A stretch of 64,000 nt of DNA, from the NCBI RefSeq assembly GCF_016808095.1, contig NC_068973.1, positions 35,768,077 through 35,832,076 on the forward strand, written 5' to 3'. Below the pieces are notes generated by a model, which was not told the origin of the DNA, did no database searches, and was given only the letters and a program-made list of their open reading frames with translations. Numbering within the stretch: the stretch's first letter is position 1; every line of letters starts with the position of its first letter. Positions 37,623 through 49,647 of the stretch are shown here, piece after piece. A program made the translations under genes and the position numbers. The stretch comes from Vigna angularis (Eukaryota > Streptophyta > Magnoliopsida > Fabales > Fabaceae).

Positions 37623-38601
37623 CTAACTAACATCTGCACCTTCCTTGGGAAAATTAGTCTCTACCTTGGCAAATGCAGCAGCTTAAATACATTCCAATAT
37701 CAAATTTACCTCATATGTTATGTTCATAGGTTGGGACTTTTGAGGGTACTTTGTATTTGTAGAAGTATTTTGCTAAGGTTGAGCTTGTTAAAGGGTAGCT
37801 GCTAATTTAAGTAATAGTATCTCCCAACTTAGTTTCTTTTTGTAAAGAAATTCAATTGATGAAGAAAGGCATAGACAATTAGAATGAGGAATGCAGTGTA
37901 AGAGGTTGTTTCTTTCAACCTCACGAGTAAAAAACCATCGTACCATTTCAGAGATTCGAGGCAAGTGTAACATTTTTCATGAAGAAAATTAAAAAAAAAA
38001 AACAATTGTTTTCACATTTAATTTTTTTGACAAAATCTTAAGAGACTAATAATTATAGCTTTTTTTCAAGTAAAAAAAAAGTTATACAATTGATAAGTCT
38101 AAATTCAATTTTTTCTGCCCAACCATTTTAGGCATGTAAAAAATTGTAGTTTCTCTTGAATCCTCAAATGTTTAGGTCCTTGGATTGTGGACTAATGGTA
38201 CTCAAGCATATCCTGTCAAAGATATTTGGAAAGTTTTTTTTTTTTTAATTTCATTAGTTTAACAATTAATTGTTCGGGTTAAATTGAAACTAATTAATTC
38301 TGATTATTTATCTTTAGTTTCAATCATTCCTTTACTTTTATTGTTTCAATTTATTATAAATTCTAAACTACCAAACAGGCGAAGAATACAAAATATAACC
38401 GATTCCTTCTTTTTATACTAGTAAATTTCAGAACTTTTATTACGACTTAGTATTACGAAACATTACTTATGAAAAGTCTTGTTGATATTTTACGTGAATA
38501 ACAATTAACCTAAAAAGTGCTAAATATGAAATTGAGACAGATTAAATGATAAGACAATTGCTTTTCCCTAAAAAGTTCACATAATATTACAACAGTTTAC
38601 A

Positions 38602-38651
<50 letters not shown>

Positions 38652-38900
38652 ACGCAATCAGTTAAAATTAAGATTTTAAAACCTCTGTTTTATTATCTAA
38701 ATTGGATTGCTAAATAAACGATGTTAAAGTACATTTAGGAATGATAAAAAAGAATAGAAAAAACAGAAATAGAAGGCCTCATGTTCTGCTCATCTCTTTC
38801 AGAGAATCTATTTCAATTTGCCTTTTTGGACCAACAATTAAATGAAACATAAATTTCATGCCTAAAAAATCACATGAATACGATAAAATAAAAGGAGTTT
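37623..38900. other. Convergent intergenic region TIC236/PPD5
   Basis: The 3' ends of TIC236 (+) and the PsbP-domain gene (-) face each other across 1.28 kb. It contains poly-A/T tracts and an (AT)n run at 38604-38648, and no gene. Confidence 0.7.
38604..38648. repeat. (AT)n microsatellite
   Basis: AT run of about 45 bp in the convergent intergenic region. Confidence 0.97.
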
Positions 38901-40331
38901 TCACCAAAATCTCCAGGGATCTTTGTAGGGAGGAACATAATTTTCCGTTGGACTAAGGAGACGAAATGAACCCACTGCCTTTTCAAGGAAAGGCCCCAGC
39001 TGCATTAAATATATTCTATGGTTAGAGCTACACAAAAGATAAATTGTTTTAAGAATTGTAGTAATACTTTGGGCCATTTTGAATAAACTACTCCACAAAT
39101 AAAATGAGTCATAAAAGTAACATGTATCAAACTTCTTGCCCAAATCACAACTTGGTTCTGATCTCTTTAAGAATTCCTCTGGTAAATTAGAAATCAGAGA
39201 CTGGTCTTCAAAAGGTGAAAGCTAATAAAAAAGGAACTTTAAGTTTAATTACTACCAGAAAATTATGGAACAGAAGATTTCATATGCATGCATTTAGGTA
39301 AAATCAAACCATTTGCATTCTTTTTACCTCTTTTAAACATACCATACTGTTTCTTTTTTTCTAAAAAGAAAACCTTGACATTAATTCTCAGGTTGTATAA
39401 TCACCTTTGATGGATGAAAAGGAAAAAGTCTGACATGTTCTCAGTCAGACCATTGTCAACTTAAAGAATTAGACATGCTTGATCATTTGACTGAGGCAGT
39501 GCAAGAAAAGATCATTTTATACTGCTTTTATAAAATGTTGAATCTAATTCTGTTTTTATACTGCTTCTACAGGTTCTCATATATCATTTGAATCAATGAA
39601 CATAAACATACACCAAGACAACAAAAGAGAGTAAGAGAGAGAGAGAGAGAGAGTACCTTTTCCCACCGTGGGCTGATGGTTGAAGCACTGATAGAGTACA
39701 AATAACCTGCAAGCAAGTGCTTAGTAGAAAAAGAAGAGAAGTTTTGAAATGCAACACCAAAAGAAAGATATAACTTGAAAACCTTAAAAAGAGAACAAAG
39801 AAAAAAAACGGCGTGTGAATTAGCTAATTGGTAATCCCATAAAAATATAATAAAGAGATATTTCATTTTATCTTGTTTTGTTTTTAGCCTCCATGGTAAG
39901 CCGAAACAAGTGTGGCTCTAATTGAATGAGAAATAGAAAATAGAACAAAATCATTTAAAAAGTAGCTTCGAAGCACTTTGCATGCATATACAGAGGACAG
40001 TCTCATATTAGATACACCAAGTTAGAAATAATCTATACCAATGAAATAAAATAGAAGATATACCATCTCTTTCAGCTGTTGAAGCAAGATAATGCCGGTA
40101 AGTGTTTGATTCATCAGTCTGTACAAGCAGGGTTTATAAACCAAAAGTCATTACACATACCACATCTTTCCATGAAAAAAAACTTCTATCAAAAGGCAGT
40201 ACTTACTAGTCTCAAAGGTGCTTTACGAACAAGGTATTCATAATACCAGTACTTCTCACCATCAATCTGAGGAGAAGCAAATAAGCTCACTATGCATAAA
40301 CTTCAACCTAATATATATATATATATATATA

Positions 40332-40405
<74 letters not shown>

Positions 40406-42420
40406 AGAGAGAGAGATCAAATATTGGAAACAAAGAAATAAAGATTGTTTTATGAGGCTTACTTCACTAGAATGGGTATTGAGAACCGAACTCTCTTCTA
40501 AACGCTGAGTTGACGTAACTCGCTGCAAAATCTTGTTATCAGAATATGCAGCAGAGGTCAACTGTATTTTAACATCTTGGAGCACCATTTCTCGTTTGTA
40601 GTCAGTGAAAATCCTCAAAACAGAGAAGATTAATTTAATTTATAACAAAGTGTTTTACATACCATCCAACATTTATGACCATATACAACTCCCTGAGTTC
40701 CAGGTAGGGATAATCCCTATTAACTGGTGAATGATAAATCTCTGAATTTTAATCAATACTCAGAACATTAGTAGTGGCATCTTGTGGTTTGAAATTATTC
40801 AAGAAGATTACAATTTTTTGTTTCTAATAAGAATAGTGTTAACACAAAAGCCTTTATTAACAAAGGAGTGGCCAGTTACCAGTGAAGATCTGTCAGCTAA
40901 CACTGAATCAGCAACATCTTTTGCAGTCCATGTACTCTTATCCTTTGATTTTATATAGCTTGCATTTGGTGGACCTATCTGAATTTAGTATAAAAAACAT
41001 GAATAGATAACTAAAACTCCTTCAAACAAGTATTAGGTTGAGAGAATACCGTGACAGAAATGATGACATTATCAATAAAGTCTACACGCTCGGACACAAT
41101 GCGCAGGCGTGCATCAGCTACATGAAATTTACACAGAAATTTTTATCCATAAAAGGAAAATTATGAAGCAAGCATCCAGTATCTTTATGCACAAGATCAA
41201 TATTCACTAGTGAAAATTTCTACCATTCAAACACTTTAATCACAGAGCTGGTGGCAGTTGTTTTGTAACAAGCTCACAATGAAACATGACCTCTATCCTG
41301 AATTATTTGATGAGAGATTTTTGCCTAGCAAAGGAAAAGAGAAACTTACGAGAAAGTGGTGCAGCTGATGAATATCGCTCTGGCTTTCGGGATTCTACCC
41401 TTTAAATATATGGAAAGAGTTAGCTTATATAATGATTAAGGAAAAATTCCAGACAACTAGTGGAGATGTAAGCCAAATATAGGAATCTTAGATGCACTAG
41501 CACTAAGTTCTATCGGATCAAGTTCACTGAACAAATTAATGTCTTACTGACATTATTAAATGTAGTAAAAAACATTAGATAAAGTTGGAAGTTGAAACTA
41601 CCCTTATCATTTTGCTTACTATAAATAAAGATATATATAAAATATGAGAAATGCTTGTAACATATTTTCTAACACAACTTCTAACACACTTTTACAGAAA
41701 AGTATAAAATCATAAGATTCCCTAAATAATATGTAAGACTCGCATTTTTTTGTGATTTCTAATTCTAATAAATTGTAGTGAATAGTAGTATGTTGGAAAG
41801 AGTGTTGCTAGCATTCTCATAACATGCATTTACTTGGCATACCATTTGAGGGAAATATTGTTGGAAGGCGACTCAACAGGGTACAGATAAGAATAGGCGT
41901 TTATTTCATCTAAAAACGAAGCCATTGTGGGCTCTTCTTCAGCAAGAGCCACTGCAAGACATAAAGAACAATGATAAAGCAAATGTGTCTCAATTGCATC
42001 ACATAATAAAACACATGTCAAATGAAATCACACTAGTTCTCATAATCTCATCAAGCAGAAAATTCTCAGAGAGAATGCAAGAGAGGTACCTGAAAGTGGC
42101 CATCTTAGAGAAACCGAGGTCAAGCCTAACAACACCAAATCCCTTCTAAAAACCCTGTTTTGCGAAGTGGGTTTTAGAGCACAACATGAAAAACGTAGTC
42201 TTTCCTTTGATAATGGGAAATTGTGTGGGTTAAAGATAGCCCTGTTGTTGTTTCTGATTAACAAAAGCAAATGGGTTTAGAAAAAAGAGAGCAAATATGA
42301 ACATAAACTAAAATTATTGAAAAGGGTTATGCAGAAGAACCTGAAGATAAGGTTATTAGGAAGAAGTGTAGAAGTGGGGAAGAAGAAGGAAAGGGAGAGA
42401 GAAGAAGAAGGTAAAACCAT
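38901..42420 (-). CDS. PsbP domain-containing thylakoid lumen protein (PPD5-like)
   Basis: Eleven exons on the minus strand: 42341-42420, 42090-42253, 41843-41951, 41350-41399, 41050-41117, 40880-40978, 40463-40522, 40207-40266, 40064-40118, 39657-39706, 38901-38999. They sum to 894 bases, 297 residues, with all GT-AG phases consistent. The short first exon (MVLPSSSLSLSFFF) supplies the only in-frame ATG; without it the second exon has none. It encodes a serine-rich plastid transit peptide. A twin-arginine RRDLVLLGLTSVSL followed by ALA indicates Tat-type transfer to the thylakoid lumen. The mature part, from EEEPTMASFLDEINAYSYLYP through VESRKPERYSSAAPLSPDAR to KDPWRFW, is a PsbP/Mog1 fold. 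Length and C-terminus fit Arabidopsis PPD5 (At5g11450) as I recall it, and the neighbouring CID5-like gene supports that. The precise role is not deducible from sequence. Confidence 0.88.
39633..39653. repeat. (GA)n tract at a 5' splice site
   Basis: A GA run directly abuts the donor of the penultimate PPD5-like exon (exon edge at 39657). On the transcribed strand it is a CT run immediately inside the intron. Confidence 0.9.
40310..40404. repeat. (AT)n microsatellite in a PPD5-like intron
   Basis: About 95 bp of AT repeats, interrupted once by CCC, followed by a short GA run. It fills roughly half of the intron between exons 40207-40266 and 40463-40522. Confidence 0.97.
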
Positions 42421-42815
42421 TGGTAGCTCTCAGTTGTGTCATCCACCACCACACTGTAACATTATCTCACTTTCAACACTTCCCTTTTATTACAACTTTT
42501 TTCTTCTGACATGTTCTTAGCAACACACGGGGAAATAGTTCACAGTAATATTTATCAGATACTATTATTTAATTTAGTTTGCATTTTTTTTTAAAATAGT
42601 GATAAAAATCAATTTAAATTATTATTTTTTCATTGTTTAACTTTATATCAACGTTTGGATACAAATGCTTTTGCCATAAATATTTTAACAGTAATGATAT
42701 AGTTTTGATGAAACAACTTGGTAAGCAAAACATTGCAACATATAAGTAATAGTGAAATCTTGTTTGTAATCTCTTTATTTCTGTAAGCGAATTTTTTTTA
42801 TGATTTAAAATACAT

Positions 42816-42905
<90 letters not shown>

Positions 42906-43877
42906 AACTTGTCACTCGTTCACCAAAAATCATTTGTGTCACTAGTACTACCATATATTTTTTGATAAAAATAATTATAAATAGTTTGTTTTTCATTTGA
43001 AGCTTCATTTAATGTTAGTCAAAATTTTCCATGACTGATTTTCAATTAGATTGAAAATTATACAAAGTTAAAACAAACACATACTAATCTAGAAAATAAC
43101 AGGACAGAAATATTTTTAGAGTTATCTTTATGATTCCTTATCCATTATAAGAAAAAATATGTATATTTAGCGAACTAACATAAACAAACCATTTCCATGT
43201 TAATTAATGCTAATTTTACAAAATTTCCTTTATATATAAACATAAGTATCACCCCAATCGATATGATTTAAAATAATTTAAAAAGTATACTTTTATTATA
43301 TTAAATGAATTTTATTATTATTATTTTTAACTAACTTGAAAATAGTCAATTTTGCTTATAAATGGCGGTTTATAAATAAATTTTGTGAAAATAAGTTTTT
43401 TATTTCACTCACCACAATTATATTCTTTTTAACTAATTTTAATTTTAATTATATACGCGTTTCCAGGGATGGATTGCCGCCAACACAAAGTCCTTTAAAA
43501 CCCTTTCCTTCTTCCAAATTTCTTCACGCTTCATTTCATTCCTCAATCCCTTTCAGAGTTTCGCGTTCAACTGGTTTGATCTTCTTCCCTCTCATTTCCA
43601 ATTTCTTTTTCGTCTTTCACGTCGGAGCTAAATTTTTTTTTTTCACGAATCCGTCTTTTACTTGCATTGCCTTGGAAAAAGGAAAAAAAATAACTTTATT
43701 GGGGGTTTTGGGAATGGATGTGTTATGAAATTTTCAATCTTTTTGGTTTCTTGTAGCTGAAGAACATTGTAACTTAAAGTTCATTCAGGGTTCCGTCGGT
43801 AACGACTGAATTTACTAACTTTGTTGCCTGAATTTCCTTGTTTTTGTGCAAATGGGGCTCCTAGAATCAAGTCTACA
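42421..43877. promoter_or_regulatory. Divergent promoter region PPD5/CID5
   Basis: The two start codons diverge across 1.46 kb. It contains a (CA)n(TA)n microsatellite (42815-42901) and a TATAAATA at 43371-43378 pointing toward the CUE-domain gene. A CT-rich leader runs from about 43490. No other gene was seen. Confidence 0.55.
42815..42901. repeat. (CA)n(TA)n microsatellite
   Basis: CA repeats (about 42815-42830) run directly into TA repeats up to 42901, within the divergent promoter. Confidence 0.97.
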
Positions 43878-43899
43878 ATGCCAGGAAAGCCTAATTTGA
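43852..43899 (+). promoter_or_regulatory. Possible overlapping upstream ORF
   Basis: ATG at 43852 opens a 15-codon frame ending TGA at 43897-43899, in a different frame from the main ATG at 43878 and overlapping it. The leader could instead be spliced at CTCCTAG (43857-43863), which would remove it. Confidence 0.3.
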
Positions 43900-45481
43900 A
43901 TCCACCTACACTCTCATGTGTTCCAGTCTCTGGGACTGAAGAAGAACTAGATTCCAAGAATCACAAAGAAGGTTCCGGTAATCACGAAAAAGAAGGTTCC
44001 ATGAATCACGAAGAAGAAGGTTCCAAGAAACACGTTGGGAAAGACTCCAAGACTCGCGAAGAAGGTTCCAATAGTCACGTAGAAGAAGATTCCAAGGATC
44101 ACGAAGAAGAAGGTTCTAAGAAAGAAGTAGAAGAAAGTTCAGAGAATTATGAGGAAGAAGGTCCTAAGAATCAAGTTGAAGAAGGTTCCAACAATAACGA
44201 GGAGGAAAATCCCAAGACTCGCGAAGAAGATTCCAAGAACCATGAAGAGAAAGATTCCAAGAACCTCGTAGAGAAAGACTCCAAGAACCACAAAGAAGAG
44301 GATTCCAAGGATCACGAAGAAAATGATTCCAAGAACCACGAAAAAAATTATTCCAAGAAACAGAAAAAGAGTTCTTCCAAGAAGCTCGGAGAAAAAGATA
44401 TCAAGAAAAAGCTAGAAATTCCGTTGGTTGAGACCCTTATTCAAACTCGTGTCAGAAAACTTACCGAGTCTTTGCGTCAAGAGGAGCTCGACCGAAAAGC
44501 TTGGGTTTCTAAACATATGGCAGAGTGGCATGAGGCAGAAGCTGAAATGGATATTCGATATCTAAAGAAGTCATTTCCTGATATTTCTCAACAATCCCTT
44601 AGAGATGTATACCTTGTCAACGGTGGTGATCTGGGAGATACCTTGGACATGCTCAGCCTGCTTGAGGTATTTTTTTTTTATATTTCATTATTTTGTTCAG
44701 ACTTCGTCATCTCGAAGTTTTGTGGCTTTATGCATTCTTTTTATCTGTGTTGTGTATATTATATGTTGCATGAATCATTGGTTACGGTATGATGCTGAGT
44801 GGAAGTTTATATGTGAGATTATTTCTGGGTGGAAATACTTGTTCACAAAAATTACAATTAACTGATACTACACAATCCCATCCCCCTTTATTTTTGAATA
44901 TTTTTAATTTCTTCCTGAAGATTTTCACATTCAGTTTCCACTGCATTGACACAAAAATTATTATTAAAACTCACCTTGTGATTTGATTTTTCAAATTTCT
45001 TTCTGTTTTCATTGGAGATATCTTTCTGTGCAAATGCCTAATTCTGTATCCTCTTTTTGTGATCTTGGGTACTTTTGTACACTACTTTAACTTTCTGTAT
45101 GATTTATTGTGTTTGCATGCATGGCAATGCTTATAACTTGACGCAACGGAAAACTTGTGTTCTGTGCAATACATTCAGATGATCAAGGGAACTAAAATGT
45201 TAAGAACATTCGTTAAAACTTCTCTCACCTATATGTGTTGCAGTAATGTGTTTCCCAGTACAATTAATTGCCAGAATTTTCACCATATTGGTTAACTTAA
45301 TTAGTCAAAGTCACTTCTCAATGTAATATATGTTCTACTTTTTGTTGTAATTTCTGTCCATTAATTACATCTTTTCACCTTACAGAGTGATGACTTGGGG
45401 CCTTCTGAAATACCGGATATCGATGATCCTTCAGCAGATGATGATTCTACTTCACCAAAAGAGAAGCAACCTGAAAAATAA
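43878..45481 (+). CDS. CUE-domain protein, CID5/IPD1-like
   Basis: Two exons, 43878-44666 and 45386-45481, give 294 residues. The N-terminus KPNLNPPTLSCVPV resembles a PAM2 motif (LNPxAxxFxP) that binds the MLLE domain of poly(A)-binding protein, but the alanine and phenylalanine positions are T and C. Residues about 25-175 are imperfect repeats of the type SK(N/D)HEEE(G/D), very acidic and low complexity. Then comes a charged helix (LIQTRVRKLTESLRQEELDRK) and a C-terminal CUE domain (MDIRYLKKSFPDISQQSLRD to LGDTLDMLSLLE), a ubiquitin-binding fold. Family recall: Arabidopsis CID5/IPD1 (At5g11440), adjacent to PPD5. The repeat region makes this protein much longer than my memory of the Arabidopsis one. 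I chose the ATG at 43878 because the upstream part of the frame has no ATG. Confidence 0.8.
43950..44375 (+). repeat. Coding minisatellite-like repeats
   Basis: Roughly 14-16 imperfect units of about 24-30 bp built on 'ttccaagaaycacgaagaagaa', in frame throughout, encode the SKNHEE-type stretch. Confidence 0.85.
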
Positions 45482-47020
45482 GCCAGTGCTTCGCCAAATC
45501 TCAATAAAGCAATCAGCAAGTGTAAATGTAGGAAAGTTTATCTTTGACAGCACATTTTTTTTGTTTGTTTACTTCTGAGCTGGTTGAATATTATTTTGCT
45601 TTTGGTAGCGAAAGTGTTAAATTTTGCACTTTTCTTTGTGAAATAATTTTGATGTCTCGCATCGGAGATAGTATAATAAAAGTCACGAAGTTGCAATGCA
45701 ATTCACCTCACTCAATTCTTGATTTTTTTTTTAAATCATCTCATATATGGACATCTGAAAAATACCCTTTAAGTCAAATGTTCAATTACTATCTAAAAAT
45801 GTTTGTTTGTTGGACTTTTTCAAACTTAATCTAGATTACTTTTTGAAAATATATCATGGTGTTGATTGGGGGTTAAAATAAGAATAGTGTCATTTTTTCA
45901 ACATTTTCTTACTAATTCTTCTACTTTTACATTTTATTTCCATCTTCCTCAAGAGGTAAATTTTGACACTAAATATGATCTCGTCTTTTCATGGGATTTT
46001 TCATTGTGCTCTTTCCATGGGAATTTGAATTTTCCTTTTATATTTTGTCAATAATTTTTTGGGGGTGAGGGCGTATAAATGTAATTTTTGATTAGAATTT
46101 TGTTTTCGCGTGCATTTCATAGTTTTTATATTTTGAAGACATTTAATTTTATTTATCTTTTTGCTTAATATTTTACGAACTTGTTTTTTAATTAAACTTA
46201 ATACGGTTGGGATTAAAATAAGAGTTTTTCTTCTTTTTCTGTAATGAAGGTGTTTAAATTCTAGTTGGAGAAGGTGGTATCAGTTGTTAAATATATTCTT
46301 TAGCAAAATTATATTGGGATGCAACTAATTATGGGATTTTTTATGCAAGAAATAATATAAAAATTATTTATTCTGGGACTTTTGTTTCATGTTAATTTTT
46401 CTTTTATAAATTGGGAATATTTCTTTGATGTTTGTTTATTGCCCGTAAAATGTTTCTACCACTAGATATATATGTATATCAGTAGCATCCTTAGATATAT
46501 AATATTTCAGAAAATATAATTTTGGTAAATAAAAAGCATACCATCAAAGAAACATTAACTAAATTACACTAAAACTTTTCAAATGAATGAGGTTTATTTG
46601 GAATTTAAGAAAAATGTTTATGGTTTAAAAGATTTGATAGTTATTCAAATTGAGTTGTGGTTTATTTTTGCCGTGGTTTATTTAGAATTCCCCGTTTAAT
46701 TTCAACCAGCTCGTTGAAAAGAAAAGAAAGAATACACGTGCACCTCCACCCTTGGAACTGCATCCGAAATTTCCCTTGCAATCGCAAACCGACACTTCAA
46801 TTTCTAGATTTTTTTTAAATTGTTGTCATTTAATTTGATCGAGCTTTTTGTTCTCTTTTCATGTCACCTCGCATATTCAATCAACCCTCCAAGTAAGTTT
46901 TAAACTTTGGTGGACGAAGGGTTGTATATCGCAATCGGGTGTCTGTGAAAAGAGTCTTAATTTGAAGGTATTTGTTGCAATAATAGGGAGATATTCAAGT
47001 TTTTTGTGGAAAAAGAAAAC
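45482..47020 (+). other. 3' UTR, intergenic DNA and DnaJ promoter
   Basis: The first few hundred bases are the CUE-gene 3' UTR. The remainder is AT-rich until about 46700, where base composition rises toward the DnaJ leader. No further gene was recognised. Confidence 0.55.
46735..46740. promoter_or_regulatory. G-box CACGTG upstream of the DnaJ gene
   Basis: A palindromic CACGTG in the context ACACGTGCA, about 285 bp before the DnaJ ATG. It is the core bound by plant bZIP and bHLH factors. I saw no convincing heat-shock element (alternating nGAAn) in the same stretch. Confidence 0.4.
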
Positions 47021-48617
47021 ATGGGTGTGGATTACTATGATGTGTTGAAGGTTAACAGAAATGCTACCGAGGATGATGTGAAGAAATCATACAGAAAGTT
47101 GGCCATGAAATGGCACCCTGATAAGAACCCCAACAACAAAAAGGAAGCTGAAGCCAATTTCAAACAGATTTCAGAGGCTTACGAGGCAAGAAACCTTTCA
47201 TGCTGTGTTCTTTTTAATGTCAGTTTTTAGCCATTAGAATTTAACAACTCCTGAAATAATTTGGTTGGTGAGAATAGGGAGGAAAAAAGAGAGAAATTAA
47301 CACACGTTATTTCATTTTTTTTTAAATGCTAGTAATGTCATTAGGATTGTGAAAGGCGAATTGGTGATTTTAAATACTAATTGTAGAGAAATTAAATATT
47401 GAAGGTTGTTCTTTTGTGGATTCTGCATCTAAGTGTGTTCATAAATTTCATGAAAGTGAACGTTTTCTAATAGATTGAGAGCTTTATGGCGCTCAATTGT
47501 CAGTTTTTTCATCAATATTACTTGAGATGGAGTTATTTTATCAACATCCACGCTAAAAGAAAAAAAAATGTCATTGTTTTTGTATGTTGCTGGAATATAA
47601 TCCAGAAGTAAATCCTTATCAGTTTGATGCATGTTGTTTTTCCTCAAACTGTAGATGTAATGGGGCTGGCTTTGGTGAATTCAGGTGCTGAGTGACCCTC
47701 AGAGAAGGTTGGTTTATGATCAGTATGGAGAGGAGGGGTTGAAAGATAAGCCACCGGACGAACCATCAAATGGGTTCAACCCCAGAAATGCAGAGGATAT
47801 TTTTGCAGAGTTCTTTGGAAGTAGCCCTTTTGGATTTGGATCATCTGGGCCAGGGAAATCTAAGAGATTCCCCTCTGATGGAGGGACTACAACATTTGGT
47901 GGATTTAGTGCAAAGGATAATAATTTTCGATCATATAGTACTGGACGGGGGAATGTGCTAAAGAAGCCACTGCCTGTGGAATCCAAACTGCCTTGCTCTT
48001 TGGAGGAATTGTACACTGGCTCTACTAGGAAAATGAAGATCTCAAGGAAGACCGTGGATGCTAACGGGTATGTTAAAATTATCTCTTCTCTTTAACATTT
48101 TAAAATAAAACCATTGTTTGATAGATTTCTCAACACAATCATGCGATGAAAGAATAAAATAAATATGAAAAATTGCAGATGGACAGTTCCGGAAACAGAG
48201 ATATTGACCATTGATGTGAAGCCGGGTTGGAAGAAAGGGACAAAGATTACGTTCCCTGAGAAAGGGAATCAAGAACCAAATCAATTGCCAGCAGACCTTG
48301 TGTTTGTGATTGACGAGAAGCCTCATGATGTGTTCAAGAGAGACGGGAATGACCTTATTGTGAACAAAAGGGTATCATTGGCTGAGGCCATTGGAGGAAC
48401 CACAATAAACCTCAACACGCTTGATGGACGAATTTTAAATGTTCAAGTCACTGACATTGTGAGTCCTGGATACGAGATGAATATTGCAAAAGAAGGGATG
48501 CCAATAACAAAGGAGCCTGGTCATAGGGGTGATCTCAAGATCAAATTTGATGTCAGTTTTCCTACAAAGTTGACCCCAGAGCAACGAGCAGGACTCAAGC
48601 GAGCACTCACAAGTTGA
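47021..48617 (+). CDS. DnaJ/Hsp40 co-chaperone, class B (type II)
   Basis: Three exons, 47021-47185, 47685-48067 and 48179-48617, give 328 residues. The N-terminal J domain (residues about 1-68) carries HPD at 32-34 (KWHPDKNP), which stimulates Hsp70 ATPase. A G/F-rich linker follows ([24 protein letters not shown]), then two C-terminal beta-barrel substrate domains ([26 protein letters not shown]) and [16 protein letters not shown] at the end. There is no CxxCxGxG zinc finger, so it is class B like DNAJB1/Sis1, probably cytosolic or nuclear since no targeting signal is seen. The first intron begins GAG|GCAAGA: using GC as donor restores the invariant J-domain reading SEAYE-VLSDP. The second intron is GT-AG. 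Confidence 0.93.
47186..47684 (+). other. GC-AG intron
   Basis: Donor GCAAGA follows the exon end ...TACGAG; the acceptor is TTCAG at 47680-47684. No GT nearby keeps the J-domain frame at SEAYE|VLSDPQ, so a non-canonical GC donor is the simplest reading. Confidence 0.85.
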
Positions 48618-49647
48618 TCATTCTTTTGAATTGAGGCCATTTGGAAGTGTAGTCATCTATTTATCTTCGTACCTGTTCTTCAATGTTTCTCATATTTGCC
48701 TACAAAGCTCTTGGTTTTCTTACCATTTGTCTGTTTTTCTCCGTCATTTGTTATAGTTGTCCGTCGTTTTTACTTTTTTTGGGGAGGGGGAGGGGTGTTC
48801 TAAGTGGGTCTTTCCTTTGCTGTACTTCTTTGCTGAAGATGTAAATATAATATAGGTTCTAAATTTCACGTAACGGTGGAAACTTAAGATTTGGGTATCT
48901 CTGGAACGAATCATGCCACGTGATGGTGGATTCAGATGCTTAATACTAAATCATGATTCTTTTATACAGAGTAAAATGTTGTTTATTGAGACAGCAATAC
49001 GGAATCGTAACAAAAAAATAGACAACGAAAGGATATGCGAACCACTTTCGTTAATTCAGAACCCGAGTATACCTTTTCTCTTGTACTTTTAAACGCACAC
49101 GTATATTCATGTATAATTCGGGTGATTATTTTACATAAGAGATGCCATAACTCAAATTAAGTCAAATTTATGAAAATATCCCTAAGATCAAGAAAGGTAG
49201 CAACTACAAGTAATACACAGACTACGTTCATGTTTATATTCTGTTCAAAACCACGTTCAAAGACGATCCTAAATTTTCTCTCATTTACATTTGAGAATAT
49301 TCTATATTATGCAAATGGGAAATCAGAATCACCCTGTATGATTGCTATAGCAAGCAGGGACCGAATCGATAGTCTGCAACTTTCGTTGAATCAGTCAGAG
49401 TAATGAAAGAGCCATGAAAATCTAGAAGTAACGTAAAAACTAAAGCATGAAAAATTGTTATGTCCCTCGCATTTATTCAGCGGAACACCTGTCGGTAAAC
49501 AGAAACAGCAGAAAAATGGTCATTTGTTTAATCTACGAGGTGAGGCTACCAAAAAAAAAAGTTGGAGACCTTACAATAAGCTTACATAATACAGATAGGA
49601 AAGACATTAAAAAATTAAAAGAGGACTGAAGTTTACTGCGAAAGACA
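48618..49647. other. Convergent intergenic region DnaJ/SPOC gene
   Basis: 3' UTRs of the DnaJ gene (+) and the TFIIS/SPOC gene (-) face each other. A short G-rich stretch lies at 48780-48796. No additional gene was seen. Confidence 0.65.
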
